Shown: in pieces, positions 51,395-59,555 of the stretch
Layout of the letters: each line of letters opens with the position of its first letter
How positions within the stretch are numbered: the first letter of the stretch is position 1
NCBI GenBank assembly: GCA_964565895.1
Contig: CAZMGT010000011.1
Coordinates: 11,268-75,267 of the forward strand
DNA length: 64,000 bases
Direction of reading: 5' to 3'
Origin: CAZMGT01 sp964565895
GTDB lineage: Bacteria > Armatimonadota > Zipacnadia > UBA1398 > CAZMGT01
Notes under the pieces: generated by a model
Databases searched by the model: none
Seen by the model: only the letters and a program-made list of their open reading frames with translations
Told to the model about the DNA's origin: nothing
Position numbers and translations under genes: made by a program

Positions 51395-52386
51395 TCGCCG
51401 TGGGGCACGGGCCAGGGGGCGAAGCGAGCGGCGCGACGATTGCCGCCTCGGTGGACATCGGCACGAACACCGTGCGCCTGCTTGCCGTAGAGCTCGGCGC
51501 GGGGGGCAAGCTGCGCCGCCTGCGCGACGAAGGGCGCATTACCGGGCTTGGCGCGGCGCTTACCCCCACAGGCGAGCTCGCGGGCCCTGCCGTGGACGAT
51601 ACGCTGAGCGCCGTTGCCGAATACTGCGCTTTGGCGCGGGCGCTGGGTGCGCAGCCGCTGGTCGTCTATGCCACCGCGGCGGTGCGCCGGGCGAAAAACG
51701 CGGCGGGGTTTTTGCGCGAGGCGGCGCAGCGCGCGGGGGCGCCGGTGCGCGTGCTCTCCGGCGAGGAGGAGGCGCGGCTGAGCTACCTGGGGGCGGCGTT
51801 TGGCCGAGAGGCAACGAGCGGCGCGCTGGTTGTCGCCGATGTTGGCGGGGGAAGCACGGAGATCTCCTGGGGCGCGGGGCGCGAGTTTCGCGGGGGAACA
51901 AGCCTGGCGCTGGGCTCGCGCACGCTCGCCGCGGAGTGCGGGGGGTGGGACGCTCGGGGAAGGCTCCCCGCGCGGGCCGCGGAGCAAGCGCTTTTTCGGG
52001 CGCGCGCCGCGCTCGCCGAGGCGCGTAAAGCGCAGTGGCCTCCCCGGTGCGCGGAGCTTTTGGCCACCGGCGGAACAATGGCCGCCCTGGCAGCGATCGC
52101 CCTCGGCCTGGGGCGCTACGACCCTGAGCGAATCCACGGCTTTGCGCTGCCGCGCGAGCGCCTGGAGGCCCTCGCCGAGCGCCTTGCCAGGGCAACGCTT
52201 GCCGAGAGGCGCAAAATCTGCCACATTGAGCCGGAGCGCGCGGAGGTCATTGTGCACGGCGCGCTAATCTTCCTCGCGCTGCTCGACGAGCTCGGGGCGC
52301 GCGCGGGAGTGGCCGATGTGAACGGCGTGCGGCTCGGGGCGATTCTTGAGGCGCTGAGCGCAGGGGAGGGGAAGGGGCGCAGTTGA
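51391..52386 (+). CDS. ppx: Ppx/GppA-family phosphatase
   Basis: The 331-residue product has the sugar-kinase/Hsp70 fold motifs of exopolyphosphatase and guanosine pentaphosphate phosphohydrolase: SVDIGTNTVRLL near 23, VVADVGGGSTEISW near 150 and ATGGTMAALAA in the second half. It removes terminal phosphate from polyphosphate or from pppGpp; the two cannot be separated on this evidence. At 331 residues it is the short form without a C-terminal HD domain. GTG at 51391 overlaps the cupin stop (GTGA). Its own stop overlaps the next gene by TTGA. Confidence 0.88.
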   Translation: MIAVGHGPGGEASGATIAASVDIGTNTVRLLAVELGAGGKLRRLRDEGRITGLGAALTPTGELAGPAVDDTLSAVAEYCALARALGAQPLVVYATAAVRRAKNAAGFLREAAQRAGAPVRVLSGEEEARLSYLGAAFGREATSGALVVADVGGGSTEISWGAGREFRGGTSLALGSRTLAAECGGWDARGRLPARAAEQALFRARAALAEARKAQWPPRCAELLATGGTMAALAAIALGLGRYDPERIHGFALPRERLEALAERLARATLAERRKICHIEPERAEVIVHGALIFLALLDELGARAGVADVNGVRLGAILEALSAGEGKGRS

Positions 52387-52745
52387 GCGGCAGCAACAGC
52401 TCGGAGCCCAGCGTGGTGCCGGCGCAGCGGTCGTCGCGGAGGCTCGCCTCGGCGGCGCTGTTTGCCGCGGTATGCGCTTTTTTGGGCACGTTTTCCTACC
52501 CCGCGGCGGGGCTTTTGCTCTCTCTGCTCGCCCTCTACCTTGCCGCGCTCGCTCTGCTGCGCATTCGCGCGGGGCGGCTTGCTGCCGACGGGCGAGCGTT
52601 AGCCGCGGTGGCCCTGGCCTTGGGCTGCGTTCTTGCCCTGGCCAGCGCGCTTCACGGGGCAATACTTCTTCCGCCGGAGGTTAAGCTTTGGGAGCCGCTG
52701 GAGGCCCTGCGGCGCAGCGCTATCTACGGCACCCCCGCGCCCTAG
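52383..52745 (+). CDS. Small DUF4190-like membrane protein
   Basis: The 120-residue protein has three hydrophobic stretches (about 21-40, 42-60 and 73-93) and a short polar tail. DUF4190-like spacing is suggested but not certain. The TTG start overlaps the ppx stop (TTGA). It converges on the ABC gene at 52742 and shares the CTAG at 52742-52745, which is the stop of both genes on opposite strands. Function unknown. Confidence 0.55.
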   Translation: MSGSNSSEPSVVPAQRSSRRLASAALFAAVCAFLGTFSYPAAGLLLSLLALYLAALALLRIRAGRLAADGRALAAVALALGCVLALASALHGAILLPPEVKLWEPLEALRRSAIYGTPAP

Positions 52746-54592
52746 CTCTTTTTCGGGTTGCCGCTCGGCTTGCTCGCTTCGGCCGCCTCGCGCCACAGCT
52801 CGTCGCTTTGCTTGAGCAGTTGCTCCGACTCCTCGCCCGGGGCCTTGAATTGTATCTCGGCCAGTTTGGCGTAGCGCCCGCCGGCTTTAATTAGCTCGGC
52901 GTGCGTCCCGCGCTCGATGATCTCGCCGTTGTCTACCACGAGAATTTGGTCGGCGTTCATCACCGTAGACAGGCGGTGGGCAATGGCGAATGTGGTGCGG
53001 TTTTCCATAAGCCGCGCCAGGGCCTGTTGGATAAGGTGCTCGGACTCGGAGTCGAGCGACGAGGTGGCCTCGTCGAGGATGAGGATGCGCGGGTTGCGCA
53101 AAATGGCCCGGGCAATGGCCAGGCGCTGCTTCTGGCCGCCGGAGAGCTTTACCCCACGCTCGCCGATCTCCGTGTCGTAGCCGTCGCGCAGCTCCATAAT
53201 AAACTCGTGCGCGTTGGCGGCCTTCGCCGCCTCAATGACCTCCTCGTCGGTAGCGTCGGGCTTGCCGTATTTAATGTTCTCGCGAATCGTGCCTGAGAAG
53301 AGAAACGTCTCCTGGAGCACGATGCCGATATTCTGGCGCAGGCTGTTCAGCTTTAGCTTGCGCACGTCAATGTCATCAATGAGCACCTGGCCGCTGATCG
53401 GGTCGTAAAAGCGCGGGATAAGGTTAACGATCGTGCTCTTGCCCCCGCCGCTGGGCCCGACGAGAGCGGTTACCGTGCCCGGCTCGGCGACGAAGCTAAT
53501 GTTTTTGAGCACAAGCTCGTCCGGCTCGTAGCTGAAGAACACGTTGCGAAACTCCACCTTGCCCTTCATGTCAGGCAGGGCGATGGCGTCCGGGGCCTCC
53601 TCCACCTCGGGCGCTGTGTCGAGCACGGCGAAGATGCGATCGAGCGCCGTCCCTGCGCGAATGAACACATCGTTTACGGTAACCAGCCGGAGCACCGGCC
53701 CATAGAGCTGGGCAAGCAGGCCGCTGTACATAGCCATGTCGCCTACGGTCATCGTGTGCGGGAAGCAGGCCTTGTACATGATGTAGATGAACACGATCTG
53801 CCGCCCGAGGCCGGAGATTACGTTCGCCGTGGCCCCCAGCCCGCCGGAGAGCATCCCCAGGCGCATGTTCAGCTCAAGGCTTTCGCGCGTCTCCGAGACG
53901 AACTCGCGCATCTCCGTGCGCTCGCGCACGAACGACTTAACCACGCGCACCCCGCTCAGCTTCTCCTGCAGCCAGCCGTAGATGTGGCTAAACTTCTCCC
54001 GCGCCTCCATGCTTGCTTCGCGTATGCGCCGGCGGAAGAACAGGTAGTTCAGCCCATAAAGCGGGAGCACGATGCACCCGATAAGCCCCACTTGCCAGCT
54101 CTTGTAGAACATTAAAACCAGGACAACGACGATCCCCAAAAGGTCGGCAAACAGCGTGGCCATGCTTCCCGTGGAGATGTGCTGCACGGCCTCTACGTCC
54201 CAGAGCACGCGCGACATAATGCGCCCTGTGTTTGTCGACTCGTAATAGCGCAGCGAAAGCCGCTGGAGATGGCGGAACAGCTGCTGGCGGATGTCGAACA
54301 CCAGCCGCTGGCCCACGGTAACGAGAATCGCCCGCCGGCGAAGGATCATCGCCCCGTTGATGCCGACCATCGCTAGCTGCGCGCCGAAAATGACAAGCAC
54401 AACCCGCCAGGCGTGCTGCGACTGGCCCGCGGCGATGAGGTCCTTAACCTCGTCCACAAGGAGCTTTAGGAAATACAAGGGGACCATGGTTAGCGCGCGG
54501 GAGAGGATGGCGTAAAAGAACAGCTCCAAAATGCGGAAGCGATAGGGCCGCAGAAAACCGAGGAATCGTCTCAGGTTGCTCTGCCGTTGCAT
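52742..54592 (-). CDS. ABC exporter, homodimeric type
   Basis: The 616-residue half-transporter has six membrane helices (about 20-320) and an ATPase domain with GPSGGGKST, an intact signature KLSGGQKQR, Walker B with Glu (ILDEATSS) and IAHRLST. All key residues are present, so it can work as a homodimer (MsbA-like lipid or drug export), unlike the pair at 37-41 kb. The first ATG is at 54592 with no ribosome site just upstream; GGAAGGAGG lies about 60 bases farther up, but no start codon is in frame between, so initiation is unclear. No partner is nearby. Confidence 0.85.
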   Translation of the reverse strand: MQRQSNLRRFLGFLRPYRFRILELFFYAILSRALTMVPLYFLKLLVDEVKDLIAAGQSQHAWRVVLVIFGAQLAMVGINGAMILRRRAILVTVGQRLVFDIRQQLFRHLQRLSLRYYESTNTGRIMSRVLWDVEAVQHISTGSMATLFADLLGIVVVLVLMFYKSWQVGLIGCIVLPLYGLNYLFFRRRIREASMEAREKFSHIYGWLQEKLSGVRVVKSFVRERTEMREFVSETRESLELNMRLGMLSGGLGATANVISGLGRQIVFIYIMYKACFPHTMTVGDMAMYSGLLAQLYGPVLRLVTVNDVFIRAGTALDRIFAVLDTAPEVEEAPDAIALPDMKGKVEFRNVFFSYEPDELVLKNISFVAEPGTVTALVGPSGGGKSTIVNLIPRFYDPISGQVLIDDIDVRKLKLNSLRQNIGIVLQETFLFSGTIRENIKYGKPDATDEEVIEAAKAANAHEFIMELRDGYDTEIGERGVKLSGGQKQRLAIARAILRNPRILILDEATSSLDSESEHLIQQALARLMENRTTFAIAHRLSTVMNADQILVVDNGEIIERGTHAELIKAGGRYAKLAEIQFKAPGEESEQLLKQSDELWREAAEASKPSGNPKKS

Positions 54593-54664
54593 CGCAGCGC
54601 GCCAGGCGTGTTTGGATTCGTTTTTCGGCTGCCTGGGGGTCTGTCCTCCTTCCGCGGCGTGCGC

Positions 54665-55732
54665 CTAGCGGCCAGCGTTGTGGCGAATGCGGGCGATCTG
54701 TTCCTCGGAGATCGGGCGCTCGAAACTCCGAAAGCCGGCGAGCTCAAACCCGTGCTTTTCCGCGAGCGCGGCGATCTCCAGGGCCTTGTCTAGCGAGAGC
54801 TGGCGCCCCAAGGAGTAGCACTCAAACCGCCGCTCCATGGTCAAGATCATCGTCTCCGCCATGCAGGCATAGGCCGTTCCCGGGGGAAAGCCGAAGTCGA
54901 AGTGAAAATCGACGTTCTCCCCGGGAACGCGCACCACGCCCCCTTCGATAACTAGCACGTCGTCGCGCTCCTGGGCAACGCGGCGCGAGATGTCGCGCGG
55001 CCGGGCGACGTCGCAGACCACCGCCCCGCGCTTGAGATCCTCCGGCTCGACGACGGTGTCTACCGCGCTCGTTACCGAGACGACCAGGTCGCACTCGGGC
55101 AGCGCGGCGTGCGAGTCGCGCGAGATGGTCGTGGGGCAGGCGCCTTCGCCGAAGCTCCGCGCGACATCCTCCAGCGGGTCGGTGTCCAGGCCGATGAGCA
55201 CCAGCTCGCGCACGCGCGTGGACAGGTACTGCGAGCACACGCGGCCGATGGACCCCGCCGCGCCGAGCACGCCCGCGGTGGCCTGCTTGGGGTCAATCCC
55301 CATGAGCTGCGCGGCGTGCATCAGCGCCTGCAACGCGGTGGCCACGGTATAGCTGTTGCCCGTGGTTACCGGAATGTTCAGCGCGCGGGCGATGGAGATT
55401 CCCGCGTCGCCGACGACCGAGGTAAACGCTCCGAGGCCCACGATTTGCGCGCCACGCGCCTCGGCCAGGCGGCATGTCTCGATGATCCGCTGGAGGACCT
55501 TCTCCGGGTCGCCCTCGATGAGCTGGCGCGACGTCAGCGGGCAGCCCACGAGCATCCCCTCGATCTCCACGCCCTGCTTTGAGCGAATGCCCGTTATCGT
55601 GGAGACGTACTTGGGCGACATCCGGCTAATGATCGCCTCTACCGCCCTGTCCGGCAGGAGGCGCATAAGGCCATATTTGCGCGCCACGTCGCGCGCCGTG
55701 AGCGGGTGGATGACGAAGGCAAACCGATCCAA
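54665..55732 (-). CDS. Acyl-ACP-reductase-like protein
   Basis: The 355-residue protein matches the acyl-(acyl-carrier-protein) reductase family of cyanobacteria: LGAFTSVVGDAG, TTGNSYTVATALQA, a Rossmann loop LGAAGSIGRVCSQYL, and YACMAETMILTMERRF, in which the Cys aligns with the catalytic cysteine of the cyanobacterial enzyme. Those enzymes reduce acyl-ACP to a fatty aldehyde with NADPH. Many non-cyanobacterial homologues have no assigned role, so the product may be another thioester or a shikimate-dehydrogenase-like reaction. The TTG at 55732 has GAGGGG 8 bases upstream. The nitrilase gene is 35 bases upstream in the same operon. Confidence 0.72.
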   Translation of the reverse strand: MDRFAFVIHPLTARDVARKYGLMRLLPDRAVEAIISRMSPKYVSTITGIRSKQGVEIEGMLVGCPLTSRQLIEGDPEKVLQRIIETCRLAEARGAQIVGLGAFTSVVGDAGISIARALNIPVTTGNSYTVATALQALMHAAQLMGIDPKQATAGVLGAAGSIGRVCSQYLSTRVRELVLIGLDTDPLEDVARSFGEGACPTTISRDSHAALPECDLVVSVTSAVDTVVEPEDLKRGAVVCDVARPRDISRRVAQERDDVLVIEGGVVRVPGENVDFHFDFGFPPGTAYACMAETMILTMERRFECYSLGRQLSLDKALEIAALAEKHGFELAGFRSFERPISEEQIARIRHNAGR

Positions 55733-55767
55733 GGCACAACCCCTCTTAAAAGCGGGTTTTTCTCCTC

Positions 55768-56703
55768 CTATGGCGCAACCTCGGCGAGCAGCCCCAAGTC
55801 AAGCTCCGCGACGAGCAGCTCCTCGGCGCAGTCGCTTTGCGTCTGAGCGAGGACGCCCGAGCCGTCGGGCGTGAGCTGCGCGTTGCAGTATACCGCGCTG
55901 CGCCCGCGAAACGGCAAGCCGAGCAAGTTGCCCACGGCGAACACCTGGGCGGCATAGATCGGCCGCTCCTGGCAGCGCGACCACGCCGAGCGGCGGTTGT
56001 CCGCCTGCTCCTCCGGGGTGAACTCCTTCGGGTTGGCCTTAACGTCGATGAGCAGCTCCATTCCCTGGCGGACAAGGGCGGCAACGAGCTCAGCGTCGAA
56101 GCAGTCCAGGCAAATGGCCACGCCGAGAACGCATTTTTCCGTGCGCACTACGCGATACTCCTCCGGCGGCGCGGTGCATAGGTCCAGCCCCTGCTCGGCC
56201 TCGAGGTCAATCAGGTGCACCTTGCGCTGCCTGCCCAGAAGCTGGCCGTGTGGGCCGTAGACGTGGGCCGTGTTATAAACGCAGCCGTCGTCCGCGCCGG
56301 CTTCGGGAAGCGGTATGCTTCCCGCGACAACGGTTATCCCGTGTTCGCGGGCGAGCGCGGAAAACGTGCTCTGATAAACCTCGCGCATCCATTCCCCACG
56401 CCAGAGAAGGTAGGCGCGCAGGGGCCCGATGCTGTAGCGGGCCATAAGCGGGGCGAGCTCCGTATGGCGAAGCGCGACAAGCTGCTCCGCGGCCTCGGCC
56501 AGGCTCGCCGTTTGGGCAATCGCGGAAAGGTCCTCGACGACGGCCAGGGGCAGACCCACATCTTCGGGAAAGGCGACGATATCCGCCCCGCCCTCCGCGG
56601 CACGGCGGACGAAGCTCTCCATGTGGCTGTGAAACTCGCCCGCGTCGCGATACCAGCGCAGGGCGCTTTGGGCCAGCGCCAGCGTTAGTCTGCCCTGAGC
56701 CAA
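55768..56703 (-). CDS. Carbon-nitrogen hydrolase (nitrilase superfamily)
   Basis: The 311-residue product has the nitrilase catalytic triad: Glu in AFPEDVG, Lys in RQRKVHL and Cys in VAICLDCF. Family members are amidases, carbamoylases, or acyl transferases; no single activity is indicated. The start is a TTG with GAGAGGGAG upstream. It is the first gene of an operon with the acyl-ACP-reductase-like gene, which suggests a shared substrate. An extended -10 promoter lies 39 bases upstream. Confidence 0.83.
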   Translation of the reverse strand: MAQGRLTLALAQSALRWYRDAGEFHSHMESFVRRAAEGGADIVAFPEDVGLPLAVVEDLSAIAQTASLAEAAEQLVALRHTELAPLMARYSIGPLRAYLLWRGEWMREVYQSTFSALAREHGITVVAGSIPLPEAGADDGCVYNTAHVYGPHGQLLGRQRKVHLIDLEAEQGLDLCTAPPEEYRVVRTEKCVLGVAICLDCFDAELVAALVRQGMELLIDVKANPKEFTPEEQADNRRSAWSRCQERPIYAAQVFAVGNLLGLPFRGRSAVYCNAQLTPDGSGVLAQTQSDCAEELLVAELDLGLLAEVAP

Positions 56704-56741
56704 TGCTCCCTCTCCCGCTCCCCTGGTTGGGCAACCTCAGG

Positions 56742-56750
56742 ATTATAACA
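56742..56750 (-). promoter_or_regulatory. Extended -10 promoter of the nitrilase/reductase operon
   Basis: On the minus strand the bases are TGTTATAAT, a TGn-extended perfect -10. No -35 is clear. It lies in the divergent gap with yjbQ, about 40 bases before the TTG. Confidence 0.6.
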
Positions 56751-56850
56751 CACGGGCAAAGCTCGCGGTTGCCACCCCAGGCAGGCCTCCGCCCAAGCGA
56801 CTTCGAACTGTTGCCCGTGCCCAACCACGCTCTGCCTGGGAGGCGCGAAC

Positions 56851-57264
56851 ATGAAAGCGCACACGAAGTATCTTACATTCAACACGAGAAAACATCGCGA
56901 GTACATCAACATCACGCGCGAGGTGGCCCAGGCTGTCGCGGAAAGCGGCGTGCGCGAGGGTTTTGTCCTCGTCTCTGCGATGCACATTACCGCGGGGGTC
57001 TACGTCAACGATGCGGAAAGCGGCTTGATTCAGGACATAGACGAGTGGCTGGAGAAGCTCGCCCCCAGCGGCGTGGACTACCGCCACCACGCCACCGGCG
57101 AAACCAATGGCGACGCGCACCTAAAGAGCTTGCTTGTGCACCACGAAGTAATCGTCCCGATAACCGACGGCGCGCTGGACCTTGGCCCGTGGCAGCAGAT
57201 CTACTATGCCGAGTTCGACGGCCAGCGGCCCAAGCGCGTGATAATCAAAGTCCTCGGCGAATAG
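56851..57264 (+). CDS. yjbQ: YjbQ/UPF0047-family protein
   Basis: The 137-residue protein has the YjbQ pattern: [46 protein letters not shown] and PKRVIIKV. Escherichia coli YjbQ can make a small amount of thiamine phosphate, but the true role is unknown. GGGAGG lies 8 bases before the ATG. It is divergent from the nitrilase/reductase operon. Confidence 0.92.
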   Translation: MKAHTKYLTFNTRKHREYINITREVAQAVAESGVREGFVLVSAMHITAGVYVNDAESGLIQDIDEWLEKLAPSGVDYRHHATGETNGDAHLKSLLVHHEVIVPITDGALDLGPWQQIYYAEFDGQRPKRVIIKVLGE

Positions 57265-57287
57265 CACTTGGGGTTGGGGTGGAAATC

Positions 57288-59549
57288 GTGCCCAAGCGAG
57301 GTTTGCTCTGCGGTCTGCTCTCCGCCCTGGCAGTCGCCGCCTTCGTCCTCCCCGCGCAGGCGCACGTGGCGCTTGTTTGGCGCGGCGAGCCAGAGGCGGA
57401 CATCGTCCTCCCCAGCGCGCCCTCGCCGACGCTCGAGCTCGCCGCGCGCGATGTGCAGGAGGGCGTGTGGCGCATCAGCGGGGCGCGGCTGCCCATCGTG
57501 CGCGGGGTGCCCTCGCGCCTGCCCATGCACATTTACGTGGGCCAGGCGCCGCCCGCGCTGCGCCTGCCCGAGGCTGGTGAATGGTGGGCCGTGTGCGCCA
57601 CGTCGCGGAAGAGCAAGGCGGTGTGGCTTTGTGGGTCAAGCGACGCTGCGGTGCAATATGCCGCGGCGGAGCTTTTGCGCCAGCTCGGCCTGCGCTTTTT
57701 CTCGCCGGAGCTGACCCTGGCGCCGCAGCGCAAGAGCGTCGCGGTCGGCGAGCAGCGGAGGGTCTTTCGCCCGGCCTTTTCCCGCCGCGGTTTTTGCCTC
57801 GGGCCAACGCCGGAGATAACACCCGCGCGCTGGTTCCTCGCTGCAGGCGAGGAAAACCGCAAGCGGGCGCTGCGCTATGTCGACTGGCTCGCGGGCAATG
57901 GGCAAAACACGCTCGCCTGCTGCCTGCCCGCGGGGCACCTGTCGGCCGCTCTTGCCGATCACTTAGCCGAGGTGGCCGACTACGCAAAGCGCCGCGGGGT
58001 GTGCCTGGGGGTTGTCGTAAGCCTCGCCCCAGACGGGCAGCTTTTCTCGCTCGTCCCCGCAGGTGCGTGTCCGGAGAGGGAGGGCACCTGGCGCGGCGAG
58101 CTCCGCTCCGCCCTGGAAGAGCTGAGCGCGCTGCGCGTTGGGCTTGTCGTTGCCGCGGTGCGCACGAGCGAGCGGCAATATCGCTGCCCCGTGTGCGGGG
58201 GCGTGCACGAGGCAAACGTCGCCGCGCTGCGCTGGGCGGCGGCCGCCGCGGAGGACCTTAGCGCGGGCAAGGGCGGGCCACGGTTTGCCCTGTGGCTGCG
58301 CGACCTGTCGCAGGCGCGCCCCTGGGCGGAGGGGTTGAGCGAGCAGGCGTGGTTCTGGCCGGAGGGGGAAGTGGCGCCGGCGCCGCTTCGCCGCGCGCCT
58401 CTGCTTCGGCTGGACCTGGTGCATCAGCGGTGGCTCGACGCGGCAAGCCTTGCCGACCGCCGTTGGACGGGCTGCATATTCCCCGCTGGCGAGGCGCACT
58501 GGTGTTCGTGGCTGGTGGACTGGGCCGCCGCTAGCTTCTCGCGGAGCGGTGCAGCCGACGGCTGGGCCGCTCCGCTGGGCGAGCTGTGCTCCGCGCTGGG
58601 TGACAAGCGGGGCGAAGTGCTGCGCGCTTTACTCGAGGCCGCCGCGGCAAGCGAACGCGCCTTTGCGTGCGAAGGGCTGCTGGGCGACATGGTTGGGCGC
58701 GGGGCGAGGCTCCCCGCGTTGGCCCACCGCGCGGCCAGCGGCGACCCCGCGGTGCACGACGAAGCGGCGCAGGTGATTGTTGCTCTGCGCGAGCTGGAGC
58801 GGGCAGCGGGCCGCACGCGGCGGCGGTTGGAGGCGGCGAAAGCTTCTCTCCCGCGCCAAGCGAAAGACGTTCTCGAGGAACTCTGCGCCGGGCTTGAGGC
58901 AAACGAGCTGCGCGCGCGGCATGAGCGCCGGCTGTTTCAGGCGATTTGGCAGGGCGGGCTGTGGGAGCTAGAGGACCTGCGCTACGCGCAAAACATGCTT
59001 CGCGCGGCAAGCTATGCGCAGCGTCGCTTTGCCCCACTGCTTGAGCGCTGGCTTGCCCGCCGATGCCCGGACGGCTCGCCGCAGCTTGCTGCGTGGGCTG
59101 AAGAGCGCAGGGTTGTCGCCTCGGCGTTCGCTCTTGCGGCAATCGAGGTGGGCAGCGAGGTCGAGGTCGTGCGAGGTTTTCCCAATGTGTTCGTTGTGCG
59201 CGCGGGCAAGCCGCGCCAGGCGCTGGTTAGCCTCCCATACTGGCTAGACGACTACGAGCAGGCGACGCTGGTGTTTGGCATCTCTCCCGGCGAAGGCGCA
59301 CGGGGGGCATCGCTGCGCGTGCTGGAGGAAGAGCGCGCCCTTGCCCTCCCGCCCGCGGGCGAATGCGCCATCGTCCGCGTGCCCCTCCCCATGGACAAGC
59401 TGCAGGGCGGCTCGCTAAAAGTCGCGTTTTCCGCGGGCAAGGGCTCGTTTGAGGTGCGCGGGCTGTGGCTGCACCTTAAGAAAAAGCCGCCCGCGGCAAG
59501 CGGCGAGCAAACGTGGCCGGAATATCTTCCGGCGGAGACGGAGGAGTGA
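57288..59549 (+). CDS. Secreted DUF4838-like protein
   Basis: The 753-residue product has a signal peptide (about 1-22, ending in AQA) and an N-terminal domain (about 30-150) with LELAARDVQEGVW and DAAVQYAAAELLRQLGLRFF, the pattern seen ahead of glycosidase-like DUF4838 domains. A CPVCGG motif sits about residue 303. The C-terminal half is helical and then beta-rich. The catalytic residues cannot be named. GTG at 57288 has GGGGTGG 6 bases upstream; the long frame to 56703 is rejected because it runs over yjbQ. It lies 6 bases before the DUF4091 gene, forming an operon. Confidence 0.7.
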   Translation: MPKRGLLCGLLSALAVAAFVLPAQAHVALVWRGEPEADIVLPSAPSPTLELAARDVQEGVWRISGARLPIVRGVPSRLPMHIYVGQAPPALRLPEAGEWWAVCATSRKSKAVWLCGSSDAAVQYAAAELLRQLGLRFFSPELTLAPQRKSVAVGEQRRVFRPAFSRRGFCLGPTPEITPARWFLAAGEENRKRALRYVDWLAGNGQNTLACCLPAGHLSAALADHLAEVADYAKRRGVCLGVVVSLAPDGQLFSLVPAGACPEREGTWRGELRSALEELSALRVGLVVAAVRTSERQYRCPVCGGVHEANVAALRWAAAAAEDLSAGKGGPRFALWLRDLSQARPWAEGLSEQAWFWPEGEVAPAPLRRAPLLRLDLVHQRWLDAASLADRRWTGCIFPAGEAHWCSWLVDWAAASFSRSGAADGWAAPLGELCSALGDKRGEVLRALLEAAAASERAFACEGLLGDMVGRGARLPALAHRAASGDPAVHDEAAQVIVALRELERAAGRTRRRLEAAKASLPRQAKDVLEELCAGLEANELRARHERRLFQAIWQGGLWELEDLRYAQNMLRAASYAQRRFAPLLERWLARRCPDGSPQLAAWAEERRVVASAFALAAIEVGSEVEVVRGFPNVFVVRAGKPRQALVSLPYWLDDYEQATLVFGISPGEGARGASLRVLEEERALALPPAGECAIVRVPLPMDKLQGGSLKVAFSAGKGSFEVRGLWLHLKKKPPAASGEQTWPEYLPAETEE

Positions 59550-59555
59550 ACCGCT

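Noticed and set aside
54665..55732. Shikimate dehydrogenase
   Set aside because: The TTGNSYTVATA and ACMAE landmarks fit the acyl-ACP reductase family better, although the Rossmann part is shared with shikimate enzymes.
56703..57287. Upstream extension of the DUF4838-like frame
   Set aside because: It overlaps yjbQ in another frame and precedes a clear signal peptide.
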